From assembly GCA_943330235.2 (NCBI GenBank), contig CALQGY020000002.1, forward strand, positions 21,592 to 85,591: 64,000 bases of DNA, read 5' to 3'. Shown piece after piece: positions 33,921-42,775 of the stretch. Source of the DNA: Candidatus Kuenenia stuttgartensis. Lineage in GTDB: Bacteria > Gemmatimonadota > Gemmatimonadetes > Gemmatimonadales > Gemmatimonadaceae. The stretch's first letter is position 1. Each line of letters opens with the position of its first letter. The notes under the pieces were generated by a model that made no database searches, was not told where the DNA came from, and worked only from the letters and a program-made list of their open reading frames with translations. Made by a program: the position numbers and the translations under genes.

Positions 33921-35000
33921 ATGCGTATCGCACTGTCCACCGGTGGCGGCGACGCCCCGGGCCTGAATGCCGTGATTCGTGCGGCCGTCCTCTCGGCACG
34001 CACGCGCGGCTGGGACGTCCTCGGCATTAAACGTGGGTTCGCCGGCCTGCTCGGTGAAGACGAAGTCATCCCGCTCACGGCGGACACGGTGAAGGGCATC
34101 GGCGGGCTGGGCGGCACGATCCTGCGCACCACCAACCGCGGCAGTCCGCTCGCCTATCCGGTGCAGCAAGCCGATGGCTCGTGGAAGGAAATCGACCGCT
34201 CCGACGAGCTGGTGGAGAACGCGCGCAACCTCGGCATCGAAGCGATCATCTCCATCGGCGGCGACGGCTCGCTCAAAATTGCGGCGCAGCTCGCGGCCAA
34301 AGGCATGCGCATTATCAGCGTGCCCAAGACCATCGACAACGACGTGCCCGGCACCATCACCACGTTCGGATTCGACACGGCGGTGAACACGGCGATGGAA
34401 GCCATCGACAAGCTGCACACCACGGCGGAATCACACGATCGCGTGATGGTCCTGGAAGTGATGGGACGCGACGCCGGATTCATCGCGTTGCACGCCGGTG
34501 TCGCGGGAACGGCCGATGTGATTCTGATTCCCGAGATCGAATGGGATATCCAGAAGGTCTGCGAGAAGATCCTGGCGCGTGAAGCGGCGGGGCGCGGATT
34601 CAGCATCGTCGTGGTGGCCGAAGGCGCGAAGCCCAAGGGAGGGACCGAGTCCATCATCGGCGCCTCGCTCCCCGGGCAGGAGCGTCGGCTGGGCGGTATC
34701 GCCGAGCGGCTCGGTTACGAGATCCAGAAGCGGACGGGGAAGGAAACGCGCGCGATGGTGCTGGGGCATCTGCAGCGCGGTGGTTCACCCACCGGCTATG
34801 ATCGCCTGTTGGCCACCCGCTTCGGGGCCGCGGCGGTGCAGGCAGTGGCTGACAAGCAGTGGGGGCACATGGTAGCCCTGCAGTCGCCGAATCTGGTCTG
34901 TATCCCCATCGCCGAGGTCCTGCGGGAGACGAAGCGGGTTGATCCGGCGCACGATGTCGTGCAGGCCGCGCGCATGACGGGGATCAGCTTCGGAGATTGA
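33921..35000 (+). CDS. pfkA: 6-phosphofructokinase (group III-like)
   Basis: Phosphorylates fructose 6-phosphate to fructose 1,6-bisphosphate in glycolysis; 359 residues. Conserved blocks are LSTGGGDAPGLNAVIR (residues 6-20), GGDGS (113-117), PKTIDNDV (135-142), MGRDAGFIA and HLQRGGSPT. In GGDGS a Gly occupies the position that is Asp in pyrophosphate-dependent enzymes, which points to ATP. The Lys of PKTIDND is the residue typical of PPi-dependent and group III ATP enzymes, where E. coli PfkA has Gly. ATP use is therefore likely but should be tested. No clear Shine-Dalgarno sequence is seen. Confidence 0.9.
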   Translation: MRIALSTGGGDAPGLNAVIRAAVLSARTRGWDVLGIKRGFAGLLGEDEVIPLTADTVKGIGGLGGTILRTTNRGSPLAYPVQQADGSWKEIDRSDELVENARNLGIEAIISIGGDGSLKIAAQLAAKGMRIISVPKTIDNDVPGTITTFGFDTAVNTAMEAIDKLHTTAESHDRVMVLEVMGRDAGFIALHAGVAGTADVILIPEIEWDIQKVCEKILAREAAGRGFSIVVVAEGAKPKGGTESIIGASLPGQERRLGGIAERLGYEIQKRTGKETRAMVLGHLQRGGSPTGYDRLLATRFGAAAVQAVADKQWGHMVALQSPNLVCIPIAEVLRETKRVDPAHDVVQAARMTGISFGD

Positions 35001-35106
35001 CCCGCGCTGGGCGGAGGGTGTCCTCAGGCGGGGTGACGATCGTCCACTCCAGATGACGCCCTCCTCTGTCCAACCGGTCTCATCGTGCCGATACTTAGCA
35101 GCGAGA

Positions 35107-35123
35107 GGCGGGTACCACCCGCC
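35107..35123 (+). terminator. Hairpin between pfkA and the next gene
   Basis: GGCGGGT, loop ACC, ACCCGCC: a 7-bp stem about 107 bases after the pfkA stop. A terminator or a leader element of the following gene are both possible. Confidence 0.3.
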
Positions 35124-35251
35124 GAATACGTATGGCACGGTCTGTGCACTCTGTATGGGTATCGGTGCTCCGATGGCCCTCCGTCCTGGACGGCGCGCGA
35201 GTCACCGGATGGGCCATGAGCGACTTGCATGAGCGTCTTGCTGGAGGGAGC

Positions 35252-36244
35252 ATGATTCGACGGAACCTGTTGACGGTACTTGGTGCGATCAGCGTGGGCC
35301 TCGCGGCCGCGGGAGCAATGCCCGTGGCGGCCGGCGCGCAGGGCGCGGCGGGCGCCGCCTCGCGACCGGACAGCGTGCCACGCGAGTATCGCCCGCCCGC
35401 CAAGATGTGCCGCGTCTGGATTGACGGCGTGCCGCCCGCGCAGCAGCCGGCGCCGACGGATTGTCCCACGGCCGTCCAGAAGAAGCCGGCCAACGGCCGA
35501 GTGATTTACGGCGAGGAGACCGGGCGCGGCATGGACAAGCTACCGGTGAAGGGCTTCACGAAACCCGGCACGGAGAAACGTCCGCCGCTCATTCCACCGG
35601 ACCTGCCGACGGTCGATCCGCGCTTCGCTCGCGCTGAACACGAGAGTAAGCGCATCACGGACGCACAACTGTATGGCGAACAGCCGGCAACCGTGCCGGC
35701 TTCGTCGTATCCGGGAGCGCCGCCGTCCATGCAGGGCCCCATGGGATCCTTCGGGGGCTACGTCACGCCGGGTGGCGTGGTGGTACCGCAAGGCGCCGGG
35801 ACCGACCCGCGCTACTTCAACGCCAATCCGTCGGTGCGTCCGCCGGGCACCGGCTCATCCGCCTGCCTCGATCGGGACGGCGATGGCTGGTGCGATGATT
35901 CGCGCTATGGCCCTCCGGTCTGTCTGGACAAGGACAAGGACGGCCGCTGCGATGACCTGCCCGGGTTTGCCTCACAGGCGTACCCGCAGGTGCTGCCGCA
36001 GATGCGCGCGGTTCTCGACGTCATTCAGGGGCGCCCGAACAGTGAAGTCATGACGTGGCTGGGCACCAACGAGTTCACCGTCCGCGTTCCCGATCAGGGG
36101 CGAGGCGGGCTGCCATGGCGCGCACTGTTTCTTGACCAGAACAGCGAACTCTTGCAGGTCTGGACCGACACCAACCGCGATGGGCGCGCGGACCGTGTCG
36201 AAGTGTTCAAGGGCGGACAACGCGTGAAGCTCATCGCGCGGTAG
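35252..36244 (+). CDS. Secreted protein with Asp-rich calcium-binding-like repeats
   Basis: An exported protein of 330 residues. GGAGG five bases before ATG 35252 fixes the start, followed by a signal peptide (LLTVLGAISVGLAAAGAMPVA). The middle is Pro/Gly-rich. Residues from about 205 contain two Cys-flanked Asp repeats, CLDRDGDGWCDD and CLDKDKDGRCDD, like thrombospondin type 3 or EF-hand-like loops. A third, DTNRDGRADRVEVF, comes near the C-terminus. Calcium binding is likely from the motif. The C-terminal 90 residues (VLPQMRAVLDVIQGR) form an unrecognised domain. Confidence 0.65.
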   Translation: MIRRNLLTVLGAISVGLAAAGAMPVAAGAQGAAGAASRPDSVPREYRPPAKMCRVWIDGVPPAQQPAPTDCPTAVQKKPANGRVIYGEETGRGMDKLPVKGFTKPGTEKRPPLIPPDLPTVDPRFARAEHESKRITDAQLYGEQPATVPASSYPGAPPSMQGPMGSFGGYVTPGGVVVPQGAGTDPRYFNANPSVRPPGTGSSACLDRDGDGWCDDSRYGPPVCLDKDKDGRCDDLPGFASQAYPQVLPQMRAVLDVIQGRPNSEVMTWLGTNEFTVRVPDQGRGGLPWRALFLDQNSELLQVWTDTNRDGRADRVEVFKGGQRVKLIAR

Positions 36245-36279
36245 GGCGCGTACGAAGGGTCGTGTAGTAGCTTTAGCAC

Positions 36280-39051
36280 GTGCGCATAACTCATGATCGG
36301 TATCTCCCGCCGGATCGCGACGCTTTCGTCGCGGCCAAACCGCCTACGGGCCGAGTCATTGTCATCGCGCCGACGCGCGCGGCGTGTGAAACGATTGAGC
36401 TGGCCGTAGGCCTGCATCTCGACACGTTTCTCGAACGCACGCGCGGCGCCGAGGTGCGTGCGCTCGCCGAGAGCGGACAGGGCTTTGGCATCGTAGCGGG
36501 CACGGGAACGGGCAAGACGCTCGCCATCCGCCCCATCGCGGAAACGATTCTTCAGACCACCACGCTGCGCGTCGGCGTCGTCAATCGCGAGCGCGAAGCC
36601 ACGCCGGAGACGCCCACGTGGAATGTGGTCATCGTCACCACCGGTATCGCGCGACGCTGGTTTCAGGACGGCGACATCCAAGCGCACGACACCCTGGTCG
36701 TCGACGAGATTCACCAGACCAGTGCCGAGTTGGAGCTGTGTCTGGCGTTGGGGAAGCGCGTGGGGTGCCGCTTTATCTGGCTGTCGGCGACGGTCGACCC
36801 GACGTTCTACGCGCGCTATCTCGAAAGCGCGGACGTGCTGCAGGTGTCGGCGTTTGACGCGTCGAAGGCCGCCAAGGTTGAGGTCATGCGTCGGTCGCCG
36901 CTGGAATTCCTCGACGACAAGTTTTTGCAGAAGCTTGCGCGCTCCGAGCGCGGCGTGGCGATGTTCCTCCCCACGCGTGCGGCCGTTGAAGAGGCCGCGG
37001 AGTGGGTGCGCACCCGCTATCCGCGCATCGCGGCGGCGCACTATCACGGCGGCGAACCGATTCGCGTCATCCGACCGTTTCTCGAGGGCACCGTCGAGAA
37101 GCCGTTCTTCCTCGCCATGACGGCGGCTGGTCAGAGCGCGCTCAACGTGCCGGGGCTCGACACGGTCATCATCGACGACACGCGCTTCACCAACCGCATC
37201 GATCGCGGACGCAACGTACTCACGCGCGTGCACCTTGGCGCGAACGAAATTCTGCAGATGGCCGGGCGTGTGCACGGGCGCGTGGAACACGGGCGCGTGT
37301 TCATCCTGAGCGATCGGGATATCCGGTTTGAGGCGCTGCGTCCCACCGCGCCGGAGTTCCAGTTGGCGGGCGACTCCGAACGCGTGGCGCTCACGTGTGC
37401 CGATCTCGGCGTGCAGGCCGATGCGCTGGATCTGCCCGTGCCGTTGGATCGTGGTGCGTATCGCAAGGCGATGACGCTGCTGGAATCGCGCGGTCTCATC
37501 GAGAACGGCGTGCTGACACCCTACGGCCGCGCCGTCGAAGCGTTGCCGGTGGAGCGCGAGTGGGGAGAGCTGATCGTCAACGGCGACGACGAGCTGTTGC
37601 CGGCGCTGGCCGTGATGAGTGGCATCGATTCGTTGCATCGGATGACGCGCGAGGGGCGCGACCTCGAGGGGCTCGCGCTCCGCGGGAGCGATCATCTCAC
37701 GGCGTACAACCTGTATGCCGAAGGCTTTCGCGCCGCGGGCTACGTTGGTGATGTGTACGGGCTCCCGCGACATCTGTTCGACCCCGAGCGGATTCCGCAG
37801 TGGGCGGAGCAGCGCGGAGTGCTGGTGAAGTCGCTCGAAGATGCGGCGCTCGCCATGGCGAGTGTGTATCGCAGCGTCGGCATGCCCATTCCGGTGACGC
37901 TGCCGATTGCGCGCGAGAGCATGCTCCGGCGCTTTGCCGATCTGGTTGCGCAGTACATGCCGTTCGATCTGGTCATTGAAGAGCGCACGGTTGACGGTCA
38001 TGAAGCGCGCGTCTCGAAGACGAGTGTGTGTGGCAGCTGGGGCGCGGTGGCTGGTTCGTTGCGCTACTTCGCCGATCGCTTTGGTGTGCCGCGGGCGTCC
38101 ATCGAAGGCACGCAGCTGTCGATGGATTTGATCAACAAGTACGCCGAGCGTCATCCGCCCGAGCTGGTGCTCGATGCCGAGCGGAAACACGCTCCGGTGC
38201 TGCTATCGCGTCGTGTGACGTACCACGGGTTTGAGCTCTCCGCGGAGCGCGAACCGTTACCGACATTTCCGCCGGCCCTCGCGCCGGCCGCGCGCCATTT
38301 GCTGGCCGAGTCGGCCGCGCGTGGCGAGCTGCGCCATCCGGCGATCCGTCGCAATCAGCCGAACGTGGATGAAATTCGCACCGTGTGGCGGAAGCTGGGT
38401 GGGACCACCACGCGACTGGGTCAGGCGGAGCTGACGGCGTGGTATGAGGCGCAGCTGTCCGATGCCTGGACCTACGACGACGTGCGCGCGTTGCCACTCA
38501 AGCTTGACCGACGCGAGTTCATCACCGATGAACAGATCGCGGCCGCGCGGGTCATTCCGGATGCGGCGGCGGTGCGTGATCGCACGGTGGAGTTGGAGTA
38601 CGACATCGAGGAGCGCGACGGTGTGCAGACGGCCGTGGTGCGCTACTGCTTGCCGGAGAAGCTCGCGCGCACCGTCATTGCCGAAGAGCTGCCCGTCCTC
38701 GATCGTCCGATACGCTTTAAAGTCATGCGCGGTCAACGCGGCGCGGTGCGCGCGGACGATCTGGACACCTTGCAGCAGCGGCTCGACGATCCCTACACGG
38801 ACGAAGAGCGGTCGCGGGAGCAGCAGGCCCGTGAGGAGCGCTCCCGGGGCGATCGCGGGGCCCCCAGTCGGTCGGGTGGTTCACCGCAGGGGCGCTCACC
38901 GCAGGGGCGCTCACCGCAGGGGGGACGTCGCAACGGTCCCGGCGGATTTCGTGGCGGTGGCGGCGGCCGGAGCGGTGGGTCTGGCGGTGGGTCAGGCGGT
39001 GGACGCGGGGGCGGGGGCGGGAAGCACCGTGGGGGCGGGAAGCGACGTTAG
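36280..39051 (+). CDS. DEAH-type helicase with a Gly/Arg-rich C-terminal tail
   Basis: A predicted RNA helicase of the DEAH/HrpA-like group, 923 residues. Motif I is AGTGTGKT (73-80), motif II DEIH (142-145) and motif III SAT (169-171). QMAGRVHGR stands for motif VI, less canonical than the usual QRxGRxGR. A winged-helix/HA2-like region follows (VLTPYGRAVEALPVE). The last 80 residues are disordered, charged (ERSREQQAREERSR) and then Gly/Arg/Ser-rich with repeated QGRSP units, like RGG tails that bind RNA. The start is GTG 36280 with no clear Shine-Dalgarno sequence. Its TAG overlaps the stop of the convergent GGDEF-EAL gene by three bases. Confidence 0.75.
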   Translation: MRITHDRYLPPDRDAFVAAKPPTGRVIVIAPTRAACETIELAVGLHLDTFLERTRGAEVRALAESGQGFGIVAGTGTGKTLAIRPIAETILQTTTLRVGVVNREREATPETPTWNVVIVTTGIARRWFQDGDIQAHDTLVVDEIHQTSAELELCLALGKRVGCRFIWLSATVDPTFYARYLESADVLQVSAFDASKAAKVEVMRRSPLEFLDDKFLQKLARSERGVAMFLPTRAAVEEAAEWVRTRYPRIAAAHYHGGEPIRVIRPFLEGTVEKPFFLAMTAAGQSALNVPGLDTVIIDDTRFTNRIDRGRNVLTRVHLGANEILQMAGRVHGRVEHGRVFILSDRDIRFEALRPTAPEFQLAGDSERVALTCADLGVQADALDLPVPLDRGAYRKAMTLLESRGLIENGVLTPYGRAVEALPVEREWGELIVNGDDELLPALAVMSGIDSLHRMTREGRDLEGLALRGSDHLTAYNLYAEGFRAAGYVGDVYGLPRHLFDPERIPQWAEQRGVLVKSLEDAALAMASVYRSVGMPIPVTLPIARESMLRRFADLVAQYMPFDLVIEERTVDGHEARVSKTSVCGSWGAVAGSLRYFADRFGVPRASIEGTQLSMDLINKYAERHPPELVLDAERKHAPVLLSRRVTYHGFELSAEREPLPTFPPALAPAARHLLAESAARGELRHPAIRRNQPNVDEIRTVWRKLGGTTTRLGQAELTAWYEAQLSDAWTYDDVRALPLKLDRREFITDEQIAAARVIPDAAAVRDRTVELEYDIEERDGVQTAVVRYCLPEKLARTVIAEELPVLDRPIRFKVMRGQRGAVRADDLDTLQQRLDDPYTDEERSREQQAREERSRGDRGAPSRSGGSPQGRSPQGRSPQGGRRNGPGGFRGGGGGRSGGSGGGSGGGRGGGGGKHRGGGKRR
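38881..38925. repeat. Three tandem 15-bp repeats in the helicase tail
   Basis: Unit TCACCGCAGGGGCGC, two exact copies and a third diverging at its end. It encodes repeated Ser-Pro-Gln-Gly-Arg in the disordered tail. Confidence 0.75.
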
Positions 39052-41294
39052 GGTTTCGGGAGGTCCAGTCGATGCGCCGCCAGAAACTCCTCAATGCGGT
39101 TGGCGGGCATCGGCGTGCTGTACAAAAACCCCTGGCTGCTGTCGCAGTCGATGGAGCGCAGGAATTGCTCTTGCTCGGGCTCTTCCACACCTTCAGCGAC
39201 GACTTCGACTTCCAGCGACCGGGCGAGCGACACGATGGTACGAACCAACGCGGCGTCTCGTTCCCCCGAGTCGATGCGACGGATGAATGACCGATCGATC
39301 TTGAGCTCATCCACCGGGAAATGCTGGAGATAGGATAGCGACGAGTAGCCCGTCCCGAAATCGTCGATGGCCAGACGCAGTCCGAGCGCCTTCAGCGATT
39401 CCAGCTTTTGGCGCGCGGAATCCGGCTCGCGCATGACATCGCTCTCGGTGATCTCGAGAACGAGTCGGCGCGGGTCGAGCCCTGATTCGCTGAGGGCCGT
39501 CCGCACATCGTCGGCGAGTTCGTCGCTGTCGAGCTGCTTGGCGGCCAGATTCACGCTGACGGTAAGCGGATCGCCGTCCGCACGCCGCCATCGCACGGCG
39601 GTGTTGCACGCTTCGCGCAGGACCCAGCGTCCGAGTTCGACGATCATGCCCGTCTCTTCGGCGATGGGGATGAAGGCGAGCGGGCTGATGACGCCTCGGC
39701 GTGGATGCCGCCAGCGGACAAGCGCTTCGAACCCTCGCACACGGCCCGAATCGAGGCGGATGATCGGATGGTATTCGAGAAAGAATTCCCGACGCGCGAG
39801 GGCGAGTCGCAGATCGCTCTGTAACTCAAGCCATTCGACCGCCTGTTGGTGCATGGCGGGATTGAAGACGCGAGCGCACGCCTTCCCGGAGGCCTTCGCG
39901 GCATACATGGCGGTGTCGGCGTTGCGGAGCACCGTTTCCGCATCGCCGTCGTCGGTGGCCGTCGCGATCCCGAGACTGAGTCCGACAGAGACCTCGCGCC
40001 CACCCACGCGCATCGGTCGGCCCAATTCGGTGAGGAGTCGGTTGGCGAGCACTTCCGGCGCGTCGCCGTCTTCAACGGATTCAATCACCACGGCGAATTC
40101 ATCGCCGCCGAGACGCGCGACGGTTTCGCCCACGCGCACGGTGCGGGAAATCCGACGCGCGACGACCTGCAGCAGTTCGTCCCCGATGGCGTGTCCGAGC
40201 GAGTCGTTGACCCGCTTGAACCCGTCGAGATCGAGCAGGATCACGGCCACGTGCTGATGACCGCGCCGACTCCGTTCGAGCGCATGATGCAGACGATCGC
40301 GAAAGAGGACGCGATTGGCGAGGCCGGTCAGCTCATCGTGAAACGCCTGCTTGACGAGCTGCGACTCCATGCGCTTGCGCTCGGAGATGTCCTGGATGAT
40401 GCCCAGCAGGCGCGGCTCTTGGCCGTCGTTGACGACAGAGACCGTCAGCTGGCCCCAGACGATATGCCCGTCCTTGTGCTGGTAGCGCCGTTCCAGCGTA
40501 AGGCGTTCGCGCATCCCGGCCCGCAGCTCGCGCACCATCTCACGACCGGCCTCGAGATCTTCGTTCGGCGAGAGCGAGGCGGCGGAAATGCCGACCAGCT
40601 CGTGCGGTTCGTAGCCCAGCAGCTCCTTGCAGGCATAGTTGGCCTCGAGGATGATGCCATCGAAGTTCAGCACCTGCATCGCCACGCCGGCGTAATCGAA
40701 AAAGGTGCGAAACCGCGCGTCGCTGGTGTGCTGCGCGCGCTCTGATGCGCGCTGCGCCGTGACATCGCGCACGTGGATGAGCACCGCCTCCTGTCCATCG
40801 ATGTCGCGCGTCTGGAGGACGATATGCGTGTCGAGCCGCTCGCGGGCGCGCGTGAACATCGTGCGATCCTGTCCGGTCGTCGCATCATCCGGCGCGTGGT
40901 GCAGGTCCAACAGCGCGGACAGTTCGCAGGGGGCCTCCGCGCTCAGGCAGAGGACATCGACGGTCTGGCCGACGACCGCGTCGGATGCATGGCCGAGGAG
41001 CTGCTGGGCGGCACGATTCCACGCGAGAATGCGGCGGCTGGCGCGTGCGACGGCGAACATGGCGAGGGGGCTCTCGTCGAACAGCACGCGAAAGCGGCGC
41101 TCGCTGTACTCGAGGCGTTCGTAGCGCCCCTGCAGTTCGCGCGACAGTTCGGTCATCGCGGCCGCGCTAAGCTCCCGCTCGCGATCGACGTCGTGCAGCA
41201 GTGCGCTTACCGAGAGCACGACCGGCACCAGCGCCGGTGGCGGTGCGTCGTCGGCGAAGTGTCGGCGGAGCTGGCGGACGACGTACGGGTGCAC
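39048..41294 (-). CDS. PAS-PAS-GGDEF-EAL cyclic di-GMP signalling protein
   Basis: A protein of 748 residues with two PAS domains (about 60-185 and 190-310), then GGDEF and EAL. The diguanylate cyclase signature is exact (ARLGGDEFAVV), and the phosphodiesterase part has EALVRWRHP, DDFGTGYSSL, LKIDRSFI and VVAEGVE, so both activities are possible. The site before GGDEF that would be the inhibitory RxxD reads RVGE, so product inhibition may be weak. No membrane helix is visible, so it is probably cytosolic. The start is GTG 41294, two bases after the stop of the FIST gene, which suggests a sensor-effector pair. Confidence 0.9.
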   Translation of the reverse strand: MHPYVVRQLRRHFADDAPPPALVPVVLSVSALLHDVDRERELSAAAMTELSRELQGRYERLEYSERRFRVLFDESPLAMFAVARASRRILAWNRAAQQLLGHASDAVVGQTVDVLCLSAEAPCELSALLDLHHAPDDATTGQDRTMFTRARERLDTHIVLQTRDIDGQEAVLIHVRDVTAQRASERAQHTSDARFRTFFDYAGVAMQVLNFDGIILEANYACKELLGYEPHELVGISAASLSPNEDLEAGREMVRELRAGMRERLTLERRYQHKDGHIVWGQLTVSVVNDGQEPRLLGIIQDISERKRMESQLVKQAFHDELTGLANRVLFRDRLHHALERSRRGHQHVAVILLDLDGFKRVNDSLGHAIGDELLQVVARRISRTVRVGETVARLGGDEFAVVIESVEDGDAPEVLANRLLTELGRPMRVGGREVSVGLSLGIATATDDGDAETVLRNADTAMYAAKASGKACARVFNPAMHQQAVEWLELQSDLRLALARREFFLEYHPIIRLDSGRVRGFEALVRWRHPRRGVISPLAFIPIAEETGMIVELGRWVLREACNTAVRWRRADGDPLTVSVNLAAKQLDSDELADDVRTALSESGLDPRRLVLEITESDVMREPDSARQKLESLKALGLRLAIDDFGTGYSSLSYLQHFPVDELKIDRSFIRRIDSGERDAALVRTIVSLARSLEVEVVAEGVEEPEQEQFLRSIDCDSSQGFLYSTPMPANRIEEFLAAHRLDLPKP

Positions 41295-41296
41295 GC

Positions 41297-42454
41297 TCAG
41301 CGCTCACCGATGGTGGTGACCGTCATGGTCTGATTGTGCAGGACGGCCTGCGCAAAGTCGCGACCGTCGCTGGGGGGCGCGATCTCCCCGTTGCTGTAGA
41401 ACCCGATGACGGGCACCGTGCGATCGCCGAAGACAATCTCCTCGAGCTCTTCCTCGACGCGACTGCGCATGACGGCACGGCGACCGATGCAGGAGACGCA
41501 GATGGTGAGGCCGGGGGCGACGGCGGCCGAGTCGGCGGCGAGGCGCGCGGCGGCGATGCGTGCGGCGCTCGCGGCACCGTCGATCAGCTTGTCGGTGCTG
41601 GTGCGCATGAGGCGCACGATGCTGCCTTGCGGGATGTCCCCCGCGAAACGCAGCGAGCCCACGGCGTCGTCAACCGCCAGAATGGTGCGGACGGACACGG
41701 GGCCACCGTCGCGCTGCCAGACAGCGAGCGGAAAGAGCAGCGCAATGCCGGGCAGCTCGCGCGCGAATTCCCCGAGATATCGCTTGTACACGTCGAGCGC
41801 GTTCTCGCCGTCCAGCTCAAACACGTTGGAGAGCTCACTGCGGGAGACGATCCGCTCCGGTCCGAAGGCTTCCCATCCGCCGACCGACCCGGTGGCGGTG
41901 ACCAGTGCGTCGCCGGCCAAGCCGATGGCGACAATCTGCCCCGACTGCGGCGGCGCATTGAGCCCGACGACGGTGCGCGTGAGGGCGAGTCCATCGGACG
42001 CCAAGCCGCCGCTGACTTTCACGGTGGTCGGGAGCGTCTCGTTGAGCGCTGTGAGGAACTTGGTGGCGTTCATGGCCACGCCCTCGGCGAAGACGAGGAC
42101 ATGATTGAGCGCGGGGACGTCTGCGAGCGCCCGCCCAATGTCGGCGCCGAGGCTGGCGCAATGTCCGAGATCCGCCCCGTCACGGACGATCGGGTGTACG
42201 GATGTGGAGCTGAACTGCACGGCGGTCACGATGACGCTGGCATCATCCACCACGCCATCCATAATCTGTCCGCCGCCGGAGCAGTAGACGCGTGCCGCCG
42301 CGGGCCAGACGTGGGCCACGTGGTCAAACCAGGCGGCATCGGGGGCGTCGACGGGGCCGAACATGAGGACGAGCTGCGTGCTGGTGTCCGGCTGCTCGGG
42401 CAAGGGAGTGGCCCATCCCTGGTCGTGCGTCCAACTAAATCGAAAAACGAGCAT
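41297..42454 (-). CDS. FIST domain sensory protein
   Basis: A 385-residue protein with FIST_N (VYCSGGGQIMDGVVDDASVI, GVAMNATKFLTALN, VSGGLASDGLALTRT) and FIST_C (FELDGENALDVYKRYLGE, VIGFYSNGEIAP) regions. FIST domains are predicted to sense small ligands, possibly amino acids, and usually sit next to signalling output genes. Here the output partner is the PAS-GGDEF-EAL gene starting two bases downstream. It is cytosolic by sequence. It is divergent from a TetR regulator gene across a 321-bp region. Confidence 0.85.
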   Translation of the reverse strand: MLVFRFSWTHDQGWATPLPEQPDTSTQLVLMFGPVDAPDAAWFDHVAHVWPAAARVYCSGGGQIMDGVVDDASVIVTAVQFSSTSVHPIVRDGADLGHCASLGADIGRALADVPALNHVLVFAEGVAMNATKFLTALNETLPTTVKVSGGLASDGLALTRTVVGLNAPPQSGQIVAIGLAGDALVTATGSVGGWEAFGPERIVSRSELSNVFELDGENALDVYKRYLGEFARELPGIALLFPLAVWQRDGGPVSVRTILAVDDAVGSLRFAGDIPQGSIVRLMRTSTDKLIDGAASAARIAAARLAADSAAVAPGLTICVSCIGRRAVMRSRVEEELEEIVFGDRTVPVIGFYSNGEIAPPSDGRDFAQAVLHNQTMTVTTIGER

Positions 42455-42703
42455 ACGGTGATGTATTGATGAAGCCCCTGCGGGAGCAGCGGGGGCGGTG
42501 TCGCGAGTCTCGGTCGTTACTCACAGACGCGAGAACGAATTCGAGGATACGAAAATTCGGGCCATCGGTCGGCGGCGGCGCGACCGATGATGCTCCGGCG
42601 CCGGACTCGGCGGTCTTTCGGCTCGGACTAGCGAGTCCTAGCCGTGATCGGAATTGTCTTGGATCCGAGGCCCGCCGAAAGCCGAGTGGAAATTGTAAGC
42701 TCT

Positions 42704-42722
42704 TGTAATGCAACGCATTACA
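42704..42722. promoter_or_regulatory. Candidate operator 1: perfect inverted repeat
   Basis: TGTAATGC, three bases, GCATTACA. It lies 19 bp upstream of the candidate tetR -35 and is placed to control either divergent gene. Confidence 0.55.
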
Positions 42723-42740
42723 GAATTTGAACGTCGCCAC

Positions 42741-42769
42741 TTGCCAGTAGGACCGAACGGTCCTAATTT
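42741..42769 (+). promoter_or_regulatory. Candidate tetR promoter, leaderless
   Basis: TTGCCA (42741-42746), 17-bp spacer, TAATTT (42764-42769). The ATG of tetR starts seven bases after the -10 ends, where transcription would begin, and no Shine-Dalgarno sequence is present, so the mRNA is probably leaderless. Confidence 0.55.
42748..42765. promoter_or_regulatory. Candidate operator 2: TetR-type palindrome in the promoter spacer
   Basis: TAGGACCG, AA, CGGTCCTA: perfect 8-bp half-sites filling the spacer between the tetR -35 and -10. Location and form suit autorepression by the TetR protein. Confidence 0.65.
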
Positions 42770-42775
42770 ATCGAA

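Larger units (their letters stand above)
42455..42775. other. Intergenic region between divergent FIST and tetR genes
   Basis: A 321-bp stretch without a supportable gene. It holds an imperfect hairpin (42620-42643, GGCT and GGACT against AGTCC and AGCC, loop AGCG), two perfect inverted repeats (42704-42722 and 42748-42765) and a good promoter ending at the tetR start. The last 100 bp are clearly less GC-rich than the genes. Confidence 0.7.

Noticed and set aside
36094..38190. 698-codon minus-strand open frame over the DEAH helicase
   Set aside because: It is antisense to clear helicase motifs, rich in His and Arg, with no recognisable domain.
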